From contig CAMVGD010000014.1 in NCBI GenBank assembly GCA_947166925.1, forward strand, positions 1-34,213: a DNA stretch of 34,213 nucleotides, read 5' to 3'. The stretch's first letter is position 1, and every line of letters begins with the position of its first letter. The notes under the pieces are model-generated. The model saw only the letters and a list, made by a program, of their open reading frames with translations. It made no database searches and had not been told where the DNA came from. The stretch comes from an uncultured Clostridia bacterium. Lineage in GTDB: Bacteria > Bacillota > Clostridia > Christensenellales > CAG-138. Made by a program: the position numbers and the translations under genes. Positions 16,955-28,501 of this stretch are shown one piece after another.

Positions 16955-16983
16955 ATTATGCCACAAACCGCGCCGTTTGAAAA
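16955..16983 (-). promoter_or_regulatory. Possible promoter of the 16923 gene
   Basis: On the minus strand TTTTCA (16978-16983) and CATAAT (16955-16960) are 17 bases apart, 31 bases upstream of the start codon. The -35 match is weak. Confidence 0.5.
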
Positions 16984-17134
16984 GGTTTTTTTCTGACTTC
17001 CGAAAAGGCAGCCTGATTCGCATATGCATGCGAGACGATACGAATCCCTCCCCGCCGGTACTTTGTTTGTCGAAAACACCATTCGTCCCGTTTCGCGTGC
17101 TATGCTCCCGAAAAACCGATCCGGAGGCGATCCT

Positions 17135-18268
17135 ATGTCCAAGACCCGCATGTTTCAGGCGCTGTGGCTTTTGCTTCTCTCACTCATATGCGTGCTGATG
17201 TTCTACTACCGCCGTGAATCCACAAAGTCCCCGCAGGAACGGTATTACGGCGAGGACGCCGTTGCAGCGGCGACGGTCGAGGAACGCACGCCGCTGCCGC
17301 TCCCGACCGATACGCCCACGCCCGAACCGACCGTGTACGAGGTGACCGAGGTCTTTATTCCGCTTCTCTATACGCCCTCGCCCGTCCCGCCTACGCTGCC
17401 GCCGACCGCGACGCCGCCCGCCACGCCCGAACCGACGCCCGCGCCGACCGAGGTCCCCGAAACGCCGAAGCCATTCTCGCTGATCTGGTTTTCCGACACG
17501 CAGTACTACGCCTATAAGCGGCCGGACATCTTCCTTTCGATGGCAAACTGGGCGGTTCGCATCAGAAACGAGTACAACGCCGCTGCCGTCGTCTGTACCG
17601 GCGACATCGTCGACAACCGCAACTATACGCGGCACTGGACGAACGCGGAGGCGGCGATCTCCGTGATCTCCGAAGCTATGCCGTTCTACTGCATTGCGGG
17701 CAATCACGACGTCGGCGCGGACAAGGTCGAATACGATACGTACCTTTCCTATGATTTCTGCTCCGCGCCGGAGAGCATGGAGTTCTCGGAGGACCGCCGC
17801 TGCTGGGTGCTGCCCCTGTATGAGCAGGGTATCCTGCTCTGCGGGATCGGCTGGAGCAAAGACGCCGCGTACGCCGACTGGCTGAACAATCGTATTCAGG
17901 CGTACGGCGATCTGCCCGCCGTGCTGCTCGTGCACAGCTTTCTGAACGACGACGGATCGCTGTCCACCAACGGCAAGCGCGTCGAAAAGGAGGTTCTTCG
18001 CGTCTCCCCCTCCGTACGCCTCGTGCTCTGCGGACACAACGACGGTTCGGCGCGCTGGTCAAAGACCTATCCGAACGGACACGTCGTCAACGCGATCATG
18101 TACAATTTCCAGGACGATAAGAAATACGGTCTCGGCTACGCACGCATCCTGATGTTCAATCCGAGTACGCGCAATATTGCGGTCACGACCTACTCTCCGT
18201 ACCTCAACGACTACAACTACTATCGCGACGCGGAAAAGGACACGTTCACCCTGTACAACGCATGGTGA
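17135..18268 (+). CDS. Membrane-tethered calcineurin-like metallophosphoesterase
   Basis: This 377-residue protein has an N-terminal membrane helix (about residues 9-25), a Pro/Thr-rich spacer (about 52-112, many TP and PT pairs), then a metallophosphoesterase domain outside the cell. Visible metal motifs are D121-T-Q123 in WFSDTQYY, GD157 in CTGDIVDN, GN190HD in AGNHDVG, an LLVHSF histidine and CGHND. The DTQ form replaces the usual DxH, and GHND replaces GHxH, so one metal site may be altered. The substrate cannot be told; the family acts on nucleotides, phospholipids or phosphoproteins. The ATG at 17135 follows GGAGG and starts the anchor. The frame is open upstream to 17024, but that stretch looks non-coding. 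A terminator follows. I saw no convincing promoter in 16984-17134. Confidence 0.88.
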   Translation: MSKTRMFQALWLLLLSLICVLMFYYRRESTKSPQERYYGEDAVAAATVEERTPLPLPTDTPTPEPTVYEVTEVFIPLLYTPSPVPPTLPPTATPPATPEPTPAPTEVPETPKPFSLIWFSDTQYYAYKRPDIFLSMANWAVRIRNEYNAAAVVCTGDIVDNRNYTRHWTNAEAAISVISEAMPFYCIAGNHDVGADKVEYDTYLSYDFCSAPESMEFSEDRRCWVLPLYEQGILLCGIGWSKDAAYADWLNNRIQAYGDLPAVLLVHSFLNDDGSLSTNGKRVEKEVLRVSPSVRLVLCGHNDGSARWSKTYPNGHVVNAIMYNFQDDKKYGLGYARILMFNPSTRNIAVTTYSPYLNDYNYYRDAEKDTFTLYNAW

Positions 18269-18292
18269 GAACGTACAGCGCATGACCGATCC

Positions 18293-18325
18293 GCCTCCCT
18301 CTTTGCGGGGGAGGCTTTTGTTATT
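18293..18325 (+). terminator. Terminator after the phosphoesterase gene
   Basis: GCCTCCC (18293-18299) pairs with GGGAGGC (18309-18315) around a nine-base loop, followed by TTTTGTTATT. Confidence 0.87.
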
Positions 18326-18345
18326 CTCCGTTTCTTTACCGGATT

Positions 18346-18374
18346 TTGACAGATTTGACGCAAATCTATGATAT
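18346..18374 (+). promoter_or_regulatory. Possible promoter of the ECF sigma operon
   Basis: A consensus TTGACA at 18346-18351 is followed, 17 bases on, by the weak TGATAT (18369-18374); TATGAT at 18372 lies 20 bases away. No ECF-type autoregulatory box could be recognised by eye. The leader to the start codon is about 75 bases. Confidence 0.45.
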
Positions 18375-18453
18375 GATAAAAGAAAAAACGCAACCTTGTT
18401 TTCAAAACGCCCCTCTTTTGGAGTGTAAGGACTTACGAAAAAGGTTGGAGCTT

Positions 18454-18981
18454 ATGAATCAGGATTATTTCGACAAAATCTACGAAAAGACCTATCGCCC
18501 GCTCCTGCGCTACGCGATTGTGCACCTATCCGATCCGCTCGACGCCGAGGACGCGCTGCAGAACGTGTTCATCGACTTCTACCGGCGCATCGAAGCGCGC
18601 GGACATGCGGACATTCTCGCCCCGCAGCTGTTCCTGTTGAAGATGCTGAAGCGCGAGATCATCCGAAACTACGCCGAACGCAGCGCGCACGAGACGTCGC
18701 CTCTCGAAGACGATACCGCCGCCGATCCGCTGTCGTTTGAGGACGCGGTCGAAACGCGCCTGATGGCGAATCAGGTCATGGAAGCCGCAAGGACGCTCTC
18801 AAAGGACTCTTACCGCGTCTTTGTGCTGTATTACGGCTTTGAGCTGTCCGTCGCCGAGATCGCGAAGGAGATGCAGCTCGGTACGGAAGCTGTCAAAAGC
18901 CGGCTGCATCGTGGCAGAAACGCCGTCCGGCGTCAGCTGATGCAGAAAACCGATCAATCACGAGGAAACGACTATGAATGA
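18454..18981 (+). CDS. ECF-type RNA polymerase sigma factor
   Basis: This 175-residue sigma-70 family protein has only regions 2 and 4. Region 2 includes DPLDAEDALQNVFIDFYRRI. Region 4 is the helix-turn-helix SVAEIAKEMQLGTEAVKSRL followed by HRGRNAVRR, as in ECF sigma factors. An in-frame TTG at 18346 would add 36 residues, but it coincides with a -35 box, and the added sequence does not look like a sigma N-terminus. The ATG at 18454 follows GGAG and is preferred. Its last codons overlap the next gene by eight bases, the classic sigma/anti-sigma coupling. It probably responds to an extracellular signal through that membrane partner. The target promoters are unknown. Confidence 0.95.
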   Translation: MNQDYFDKIYEKTYRPLLRYAIVHLSDPLDAEDALQNVFIDFYRRIEARGHADILAPQLFLLKMLKREIIRNYAERSAHETSPLEDDTAADPLSFEDAVETRLMANQVMEAARTLSKDSYRVFVLYYGFELSVAEIAKEMQLGTEAVKSRLHRGRNAVRRQLMQKTDQSRGNDYE

Positions 18982-21754
18982 GAAACGATTTTTCCATAAC
19001 GCGCTCGAAAGCGATCTTTTGAGCGGCAGGGTCCAGAAACGCAGGCTGGACGCCGCGCTCGGCAGAACAAGGGCTGCATCTGCAACCGCCGCGCCGATGC
19101 GCACAAATGTACAGAAGGAAAGCGCTTTGAAGCGCTGGATCTATATCCCCGCCGTCGCCGTGCTGCTCGTGCTGACCGTCGCGATCGGCTCGGTCGTGAT
19201 CGTGCGCGGGTTTCGCAACGAACAGCATCAGGCGGGTCAGCCGATCGCGGACCAAACGCCTGTCGAAATACCGAGACCGATCATCCTTTCGAACAACACC
19301 GAGGTACGATTGCTCAGCGAGATCGACACGGAAGGGCTGTTTGAACAGGCACGGGCAAACGATCTGCACATTCCCGCGTATATTGAAGCAGACTGGGAAT
19401 GGCTTCGGAAAGCGAGAGCGTCCGTGAACGACCTTTCCGCAACGGCGTCTACGATCCGCTGGACAACGGAGCTGCGCGTGTCGAAGGATGATCATGCCGA
19501 AAACCCGTTCGAAACGCTTGTCGATGTGACCCGCGGCATGCCGCTGTGCTTCTTTTATGCCGGTTCCGGGCTTGACACGCCGGACGTCGGCGCCGAGCTT
19601 ACAGAATTTGCGTCGCCGGGTGAAATCAGGTTTGGAGATGACGGCTATGACTGGATCGTTCTGATCCCCGAGGTCTGCGCCATGCCGCAGGTGTACGATC
19701 AGTTTCCCGCGGCGCTCCCGCCCACCGGCGAGGTGACGATCCGAAATACGATGCAGATACTGGATCGCGCGGGCGAAGCGGGTGAGTTTACCGTGCAGGT
19801 CACAAAGGAAGACGGAACGACCGACGAGGTTTCCGCCGCGCTGCTCGGCACGGTCGAACACACGTTTACCTTCGACGCGGAGGTGGTTCTGAATATTGCC
19901 GAACCCGCGCACATCGACGTGCCGCTTTCGGGTGAATACATCCTTTCGATCCACGAAAACAACGGCTTCCACAATGAGCGCGTCGACCTTTCCGGCGTGA
20001 CGCTCGACGCAGAAATCCATTACACCGTGGAGGGCGTCGTCGTGATCCTTTCGATCAAGGACGCGGGCGCGCTTTCGGACGTCGAACAGGAATCGCTGTA
20101 TCTTGCGCTTTCCGGCGGTCCGGACGGAACGGGCGATCTTCCCTGGGCATACGCACGGGAAACCGATTCTTCCTATCGCGTATATCCCCTCTCCCGCACG
20201 TTCTGGGGCACGACGCGGTTTGCGCGGTATCTGATCGCAATCGACCCATCGGAATACGCCTCAGCAAAGGGCGTAAACTTCTTGGGCAATGTGTCCTACG
20301 CCGTCGGTGCAGCAAACGACGAGCCGCGCGAAGACTGGTCCTGGTTCGGCGCGGACGGCGCGCTGCCGAGTCTGCTCATGGATTGCAGGCAGCTCCCGAC
20401 GCTTTCGATCCCTCTGCCGGAGGTCAGCGCGTCAATGCCGACCGCCTGTCCGCCGACCGAAGGGCCTACCCTGGTTCCCATGCTCGACGAAGCGACGCTC
20501 TGCACGACATGGACGCTTGCGGAGCTCGAAGCGCCGGACGGCAGCAGCGGCGACGCAAGAGCCCTCGGTCTTGAACGGTATCTGGTGTTCCGCTCCGACG
20601 GTACGGTCCGCATCATCGACACAAAAGCGCCGTCCGAACAGGTCGTGCCCTATACGCAAAACGGCAATACCGTGCGATTCGACGGCCGCGTTTTACGGTA
20701 TGATTCCGAGTACAACGAACTGGTTGAAATCGATTCGTCCTCGCAGGATATTTTGTTCTACGCCCCCACGCCGAACGCAGGCGTCAAAGCGCCCGATCCG
20801 GCGGCTCCGCAGGACGATAAGGTCGCGATCTGCGTGTATTTCTATGACGGCGACGCCGAGGATGCGATCAATGAGCAGTTCAAGGCGCAGTATCCGGAGC
20901 TGTACAATGCACACCGGGATCCGGATCACGCGACCGACGAGCAGGTGCAGCAGGCGATCGAAGCAAGGCGGCAGGTCGCCGCGGCGTATTATTCCGAGAA
21001 AAACCGCGAGCGTTGCCTGAAGCTCTGTGACGAGGAGGACATTCTCTTTCTGAGCAATTACAGCGCGATGTGCATCATCCGCGTGCCGTATGAGAAGTTC
21101 AGCGAGATCCGAAGCACGCCGGGCGTGACGCATATCGAGATCTATGAGGAAATGAGCTCTTATTCGGATCCCGATCCGGTGACTTGGTCGGCGGCGCTTT
21201 CCGAGCTTCTTGGGACGGAAGCGCCGGAAACGGTTTTGAACATTCAGTTCTGGTTTGACTACGGCAGCGCGCTGGAGGATGCCTTCCTCTATGACGGAAA
21301 GACGCTGACGGAGTATCGAAATCAGCCCGCGCTTCGCGCGTATTCGAACGAGTATGAAGGTTGGTATTTTAACGAGTACCGTAAGCTGGATGCGCAGAAC
21401 CGCGATACGCCGGGCTGGGAGAAGCATTCTCCGGGAGAGCTGTTCGACGCGTACTGGAGAGAACAGCACACCGAGGAGGAGATCCGCGCATATGAACAAG
21501 CCTTTGCAGCCCGCAAAAAGGCGCTGAACGCCTTTTCCGAATGGCGGGACGGCGAAGGCGGGCAGGAAACGCTCCGGAAGATTTTGCAGCAGGAATGCGA
21601 CCGGTTGAATGCGCTCGGGTTCTCGCTCCGCGTGACCGAGGATCGGCAGATCGAGGGAACGGCAACGGTAAAGCAGCTTCTTGACTTCCCCTCAAAGGAA
21701 GGTTATCACTATTGGATCTCGCTGATCGGCGACGACAGCCCGATCGATGAGTAA
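18974..21754 (+). CDS. Large membrane-spanning partner of the ECF sigma factor (anti-sigma-like), with extracellular domains
   Basis: The product has 926 residues. A cytoplasmic tail of about 52 residues would contact the sigma factor, and one membrane helix spans about 56-78. The remaining roughly 850 residues should be outside. They include a beta-rich part (about 95-480), then a lipocalin-like domain (about 500-600, with TWTLAELEAPDG and later YLVFRSDGTVRIID). Two related C-terminal units follow, at about 630-730 and 750-920. Both pair a hydrophobic-strand segment (VAICVYFYDGDAEDA; VLNIQFWFDYGSALEDA) with a long helix and a closing strand. The start ATG overlaps the sigma stop by eight bases (ATGAATGA). 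Gene order and topology imply an anti-sigma function, but the tail shows no zinc-binding ZAS motif (no HxxxCxxC). The extracellular part is far longer than in usual anti-sigma factors. Confidence 0.85.
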   Translation: MNEKRFFHNALESDLLSGRVQKRRLDAALGRTRAASATAAPMRTNVQKESALKRWIYIPAVAVLLVLTVAIGSVVIVRGFRNEQHQAGQPIADQTPVEIPRPIILSNNTEVRLLSEIDTEGLFEQARANDLHIPAYIEADWEWLRKARASVNDLSATASTIRWTTELRVSKDDHAENPFETLVDVTRGMPLCFFYAGSGLDTPDVGAELTEFASPGEIRFGDDGYDWIVLIPEVCAMPQVYDQFPAALPPTGEVTIRNTMQILDRAGEAGEFTVQVTKEDGTTDEVSAALLGTVEHTFTFDAEVVLNIAEPAHIDVPLSGEYILSIHENNGFHNERVDLSGVTLDAEIHYTVEGVVVILSIKDAGALSDVEQESLYLALSGGPDGTGDLPWAYARETDSSYRVYPLSRTFWGTTRFARYLIAIDPSEYASAKGVNFLGNVSYAVGAANDEPREDWSWFGADGALPSLLMDCRQLPTLSIPLPEVSASMPTACPPTEGPTLVPMLDEATLCTTWTLAELEAPDGSSGDARALGLERYLVFRSDGTVRIIDTKAPSEQVVPYTQNGNTVRFDGRVLRYDSEYNELVEIDSSSQDILFYAPTPNAGVKAPDPAAPQDDKVAICVYFYDGDAEDAINEQFKAQYPELYNAHRDPDHATDEQVQQAIEARRQVAAAYYSEKNRERCLKLCDEEDILFLSNYSAMCIIRVPYEKFSEIRSTPGVTHIEIYEEMSSYSDPDPVTWSAALSELLGTEAPETVLNIQFWFDYGSALEDAFLYDGKTLTEYRNQPALRAYSNEYEGWYFNEYRKLDAQNRDTPGWEKHSPGELFDAYWREQHTEEEIRAYEQAFAARKKALNAFSEWRDGEGGQETLRKILQQECDRLNALGFSLRVTEDRQIEGTATVKQLLDFPSKEGYHYWISLIGDDSPIDE

Positions 21755-21768
21755 CAAAATGAATAGAA

Positions 21769-21796
21769 AACCCCGCCGCAGAACTGCGGCGGGGTT
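21769..21796. terminator. Bidirectional terminator between the ECF operon and PFOR gene
   Basis: AACCCCGCCGCAG (21769-21781) and CTGCGGCGGGGTT (21784-21796) are perfect reverse complements with a two-base gap. The minus strand continues with TTTTCTATTC and the plus strand with CTTCG, so the stronger termination is for the minus-strand gene. Confidence 0.9.
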
Positions 21797-21811
21797 CTTC
21801 GTTGATATGGA

Positions 21812-25422
<3,611 letters not shown>

Positions 25423-25470
25423 CGCCTTCCCGCGTGAATTCGGGTGTATATTGTACGGAAAGTTTTGTAC

Positions 25471-25499
25471 TTGCCAAGAAAAAGGAATACCGTTATAAT
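25471..25499 (+). promoter_or_regulatory. Promoter of the Lgt-like operon, abutting the start codon
   Basis: TTGCCA (25471-25476), a 17-base spacer and a perfect TATAAT (25494-25499) lie just six bases before the ATG at 25506, so the transcript should begin at or near the start codon. It diverges from the promoter of the oxidoreductase gene. Confidence 0.75.
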
Positions 25500-25505
25500 A
25501 ATCGC

Positions 25506-26438
25506 ATGGATACGTTTGTACAATTTCTTTGGGATCATGTGGCTACCTACTCGGTCATGGCGGCGATCGGCATTATCGCCGTGTTCGGCGTCGCGCTGCT
25601 GCTCTGTGTCCGGCGCGAGCAAAACTGGGTGCGGCAGCTGTTCATCATGATCGCCTCGCTTCTGGGGCTTTTAGGCGGCGCGAAGCTGTTCGGCGCGATC
25701 TCCTACGCGACCTATCTTTACGCGCGCGGTGAAACGGTCTCCTTCGTCGGCTGCTTCACGCAGTCCGGCATCGTATTTTACGGCGGACTTTTGGGATACT
25801 TTCTGACCTTCTGGATCCTGTCGAAGTTTTTCCTGCCGAGAAGGCGGCTCGGGCGGGACATCGTTGCCGTCACCACGCCGCTGTTTCATGCGATCGCGCG
25901 CATTGGCTGCTATCTCGGACGCGACTATAACGACTTCGGCGAGATCGTATGGCATCCGTGCTGCTACGGCATCAAGATGGAAGACAGCGCGTTCTGCTCG
26001 CATTTCTGGGACAACCGGCTCCCTGTGCAGCTCTTTGAATCGGCGTTCAATTTCATTCTGTTCGCCGTACTGCTCGTTCTGTTCCTGCGGGAAAAGAAGG
26101 ACGAACGCCGCGGCCGCATGATTTACCTGTATCTGTTCCCCTATGCAATCTTCCGTTTTATCATCGAATTCTTCCGCGGCGACGCGATTCGCGGCGGCTT
26201 CGGTCCGCTGTCGTTCTCGCAGGTCGTCAGCATCCTGATCGTCGTTTGGCTGATCGTTTTCCTGATCCTCCGCAAAACCGGCGTGCTGAAGCCCCTTCCG
26301 GTTGATCCCTATGACCCCGGCGTCGATCTGTATCGTCTCGGCAAACAGAAGTCCGTTCAGGAGCCGATCGTCTTCTATGAAGGCGATACAAAGGACGAGG
26401 ACTCATCCGAAGAAAGCAAGCTCGAAAGCAAATCATGA
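25506..26438 (+). CDS. Prolipoprotein diacylglyceryl transferase-like membrane protein
   Basis: This 310-residue integral membrane protein has about seven hydrophobic segments. It resembles Lgt, which transfers diacylglycerol to the lipobox cysteine of prolipoproteins. The family signature appears as HAIARIGCYLGRDYND (about 128-143), followed by LPVQLFE (usual HPTQLYE) near 172-178. The C-terminal FRFIIEFFRGD (216-226) with PLSFSQVVSI carries the conserved arginines. The usual HGG motif is YGG here (FYGGLLG, 91-97), and the signature glycine-asparagine is GC. It may therefore be a divergent Lgt paralog with another lipid-linked role. A hydrophilic acidic tail covers about 262-310. No ribosome binding site precedes the ATG; a promoter -10 box ends six bases before it. 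The next gene overlaps the stop by four bases. Confidence 0.8.
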   Translation: MDTFVQFLWDHVATYSVMAAIGIIAVFGVALLLCVRREQNWVRQLFIMIASLLGLLGGAKLFGAISYATYLYARGETVSFVGCFTQSGIVFYGGLLGYFLTFWILSKFFLPRRRLGRDIVAVTTPLFHAIARIGCYLGRDYNDFGEIVWHPCCYGIKMEDSAFCSHFWDNRLPVQLFESAFNFILFAVLLVLFLREKKDERRGRMIYLYLFPYAIFRFIIEFFRGDAIRGGFGPLSFSQVVSILIVVWLIVFLILRKTGVLKPLPVDPYDPGVDLYRLGKQKSVQEPIVFYEGDTKDEDSSEESKLESKS

Positions 26439-27328
26439 GCATCACGCTTGAAAAGCTCGAAGACCCGTCTTCCTGTGCCGGCGCTGTCCGAACGATCCTC
26501 GGGCCCGGCTCATTTTCGGCATACCGGTTCTGCGACGATTTCGGAGAGGAGCACAAGCGCTACGATGTATTCAAAATCGTCCATCCGCGCGGCGTATTCG
26601 TACTGAAGCATTTCGACAGACCCGATCGCTGCGCCGCCGAAAAAGCGGTCTATGCCCTGTTCCGTGCAGATCTGCCCGTGCCGCGCCTGATCGGTTTTTC
26701 CGCCGATTCCATGGTCTCGGAATTCATCGAAGGGAACGATCTCAAAGAGATGACGGACGGCAGCGTCTCCCGCGCCGCGGCTTCCGTTGCTGAGATCATG
26801 AACGCGTTTCCGCTCGGATCCGGTTATGATCGTACGATCGTCGAAAAGGAGATCGTATACCGCGCCAAAAGGCTCGCTTGCCTTGAGGGAGAACCGCTGC
26901 TGCACCGCGCGTACACGCTGTTTCTCGACCGCATGAAAGAGATGCCGCTCACGCTTGCGAACGGCGATCTTGTGCCGATCAACTGTATTGACGATGGAAA
27001 ACGCGTTTATCCGATCGACTGGGAGTACGGCGGCTTCATGCCCTACGCGCTCGACATCGGACGATTTTTGGCGCACAGCGGCGAGCACGCGGTGTATCCG
27101 TACCGCATGAACGATACGCAGAAGACGCTGTTCTGCGATCGTATCTATGAAGCCCTGCACGAAAAGCCCGATCGCAGCGTTTTCGACCGCGACGTGCGGC
27201 TTGCCGTCCTTGACGAATGGATCATGATCGTCAGCTGGTATCTCAAAAATCCCGACGAACCGAAGGACGAGACCTTTTCCGTCTATTCCGAAAATGCGAA
27301 GACGCTCGCAAAGGAGCTGCTGTCCTGA
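26435..27328 (+). CDS. Choline/aminoglycoside-kinase-like phosphotransferase
   Basis: This 297-residue protein has the APH/ChoK fold. The ATP-binding lysine is probably K58 in VFVLKHF. The catalytic-loop segment is LTLANGDLVPIN (residues 172-183), where the usual HGD is NGD. The metal-binding segment is YPIDWEYGG (D195). An Asn in place of His occurs in some family members; the catalytic aspartate D178 and N183 are kept. A choline, ethanolamine or sugar substrate is possible; an antibiotic substrate is less likely. The start codon overlaps the stop of the Lgt-like gene (ATGA), so the two are translationally coupled, which suggests a shared role in lipid or head-group metabolism. A terminator follows. 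Confidence 0.85.
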   Translation: MSITLEKLEDPSSCAGAVRTILGPGSFSAYRFCDDFGEEHKRYDVFKIVHPRGVFVLKHFDRPDRCAAEKAVYALFRADLPVPRLIGFSADSMVSEFIEGNDLKEMTDGSVSRAAASVAEIMNAFPLGSGYDRTIVEKEIVYRAKRLACLEGEPLLHRAYTLFLDRMKEMPLTLANGDLVPINCIDDGKRVYPIDWEYGGFMPYALDIGRFLAHSGEHAVYPYRMNDTQKTLFCDRIYEALHEKPDRSVFDRDVRLAVLDEWIMIVSWYLKNPDEPKDETFSVYSENAKTLAKELLS

Positions 27329-27340
27329 TTTTTCGTATGA

Positions 27341-27371
27341 AAAAAGCAAGCCCGGCAAGGCTTGCTTTTTT
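27341..27371. terminator. Bidirectional terminator between convergent genes
   Basis: AAAGCAAGCC (27343-27352) and GGCTTGCTTT (27359-27368) form a 10-bp stem. Runs of A upstream and T downstream give a U-tract in both directions, ending the 26435 gene and the minus-strand operon that stops at 27373. Confidence 0.93.
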
Positions 27372-27372
27372 G

Positions 27373-27834
27373 TTACCGCTCCATCCGGATCAGAAGCTCG
27401 TTTGTGTCGTCCACGCGTTTCTTCTGTTCCGTCAGATGAAATCCGTGCCGTTCGTAGAAGCGGATCGCGCGCGGGTTCTTCTCGAGCACCCAAAGGCGCC
27501 TGCCGCCGAGCGTATCCGCAGCGTATCGGAACAGCGCGTCGCCGATCCCGCAATTCTGCAGCACCGGCTCGACGAACAGCTTTTGGATCTCCCCGTCCTT
27601 CACGCGAACAAAGCCCTTCACGACGCCGTCGTCATACACGACGGTGTTTTCGATCACACCGGGTTCCCCCGAATAGAACGCTGTCAGATTCGGGACGGTC
27701 TTTTCGCCGAAATAATACGCGTCGCTCCGGAAGATCGGATAAAAGTTCAGCCGGTAATTGAAGATCTCGATCTCCGCGATCCTGTTAAGGTCCTCCGCCC
27801 GCGCCGGACGAATGTTTGCAAAGCCGTTTGTCAT
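27373..27834 (-). CDS. GNAT-family N-acetyltransferase
   Basis: This 153-residue protein has the GNAT fold. It opens with IRPARAEDLNRIAEI (residues 8-22), has strand beta-4 (KLFVEPVLQ), the acetyl-CoA pyrophosphate loop QNCGIGDALF (93-102, Q/R-x-x-G-x-G/A type), and the C-terminal NPRAIRFYERHGF. The acceptor (a small molecule or a protein N-terminus or lysine) cannot be told. The ATG at 27834 follows GAGGTGATCCC. It is the last gene of the right-hand minus-strand operon, nine bases after the small membrane protein gene. Terminator close behind the stop. Confidence 0.93.
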   Translation of the reverse strand: MTNGFANIRPARAEDLNRIAEIEIFNYRLNFYPIFRSDAYYFGEKTVPNLTAFYSGEPGVIENTVVYDDGVVKGFVRVKDGEIQKLFVEPVLQNCGIGDALFRYAADTLGGRRLWVLEKNPRAIRFYERHGFHLTEQKKRVDDTNELLIRMER

Positions 27835-27843
27835 GGGATCACC

Positions 27844-28446
27844 TCACGCTTTCCGGAAGTGTAAAAAGGACAGAATACCGATCGGGAGGAAATACGCACA
27901 CCAGCAAAGAAGCGCAGCCGTCCCGCCGTTTCCGGCGCCGCCGTCCGCCATGGCGCCGAACATGCCGGTCATCGGCAGCACGAAGCAGCTCAGAAAGAAC
28001 ACGCCGTGGATCAGCAGCAGCGCCTTGAGCCACTTGTCCGCCTTGCGCTCCGCCCGCATCGACAGCCCGATGAAAAACGTGGACAGCGCCATCATACCGT
28101 AGCCTAAAAGGTCGTAATTGAACAACAGCCCGCCCCGCCGATAATCGAGAACCGTCGTCGCCTGTTCGTTCAGGGTCTCTGTCCGCACGGTCGTCGTCTG
28201 CGCATAATACACGAGCAAAATCAGCGTCGCATAGACCGCGGCAAGCACGACGCCCACGGTCGCCGCGACACGCCGGTCCTGTTCACTCTCCTGCTGAAAA
28301 CCAACCGCCGTCATGAGATATCCCAGCGGCAGAAACATGCACACCAGATACGAGCCGAATGTAAAATCAACGATCATACACAGCGCAAACAGCAATACCG
28401 TGACCGTCACGATCGCAGCGCCGATCCTTGCGATCAATCTGTTCAT
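27844..28446 (-). CDS. Multi-pass membrane protein of unknown function
   Basis: This 200-residue hydrophobic protein has about six membrane segments (roughly residues 8-26, 32-50, 62-80, 108-125, 140-160 and 172-192). A polar loop of about 25 residues (TTTVRTETLNEQATTV and on) lies between the third and fourth. I do not recognise its family and see no catalytic motif. The ATG at 28446 follows GGGAGG. It lies 55 bases downstream of the AAA/FtsH fusion gene and nine bases upstream of the acetyltransferase, with no terminator, so it is probably part of the same transcript. It might be a substrate or an adaptor of the protease, but that is a guess from position. Confidence 0.8.
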   Translation of the reverse strand: MNRLIARIGAAIVTVTVLLFALCMIVDFTFGSYLVCMFLPLGYLMTAVGFQQESEQDRRVAATVGVVLAAVYATLILLVYYAQTTTVRTETLNEQATTVLDYRRGGLLFNYDLLGYGMMALSTFFIGLSMRAERKADKWLKALLLIHGVFFLSCFVLPMTGMFGAMADGGAGNGGTAALLCWCAYFLPIGILSFLHFRKA

Positions 28447-28501
28447 TCGTGTTCCTCCCGAAGATCCGCTGCCGCTGCCGGACGGATATGCGTCGTGCTG
28501 T

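Noticed and set aside
18346..18453. 36-residue N-terminal extension of the sigma factor from a TTG start
   Set aside because: The TTG is part of a TTGACA promoter box, and the ATG at 18454 has a better ribosome binding site.
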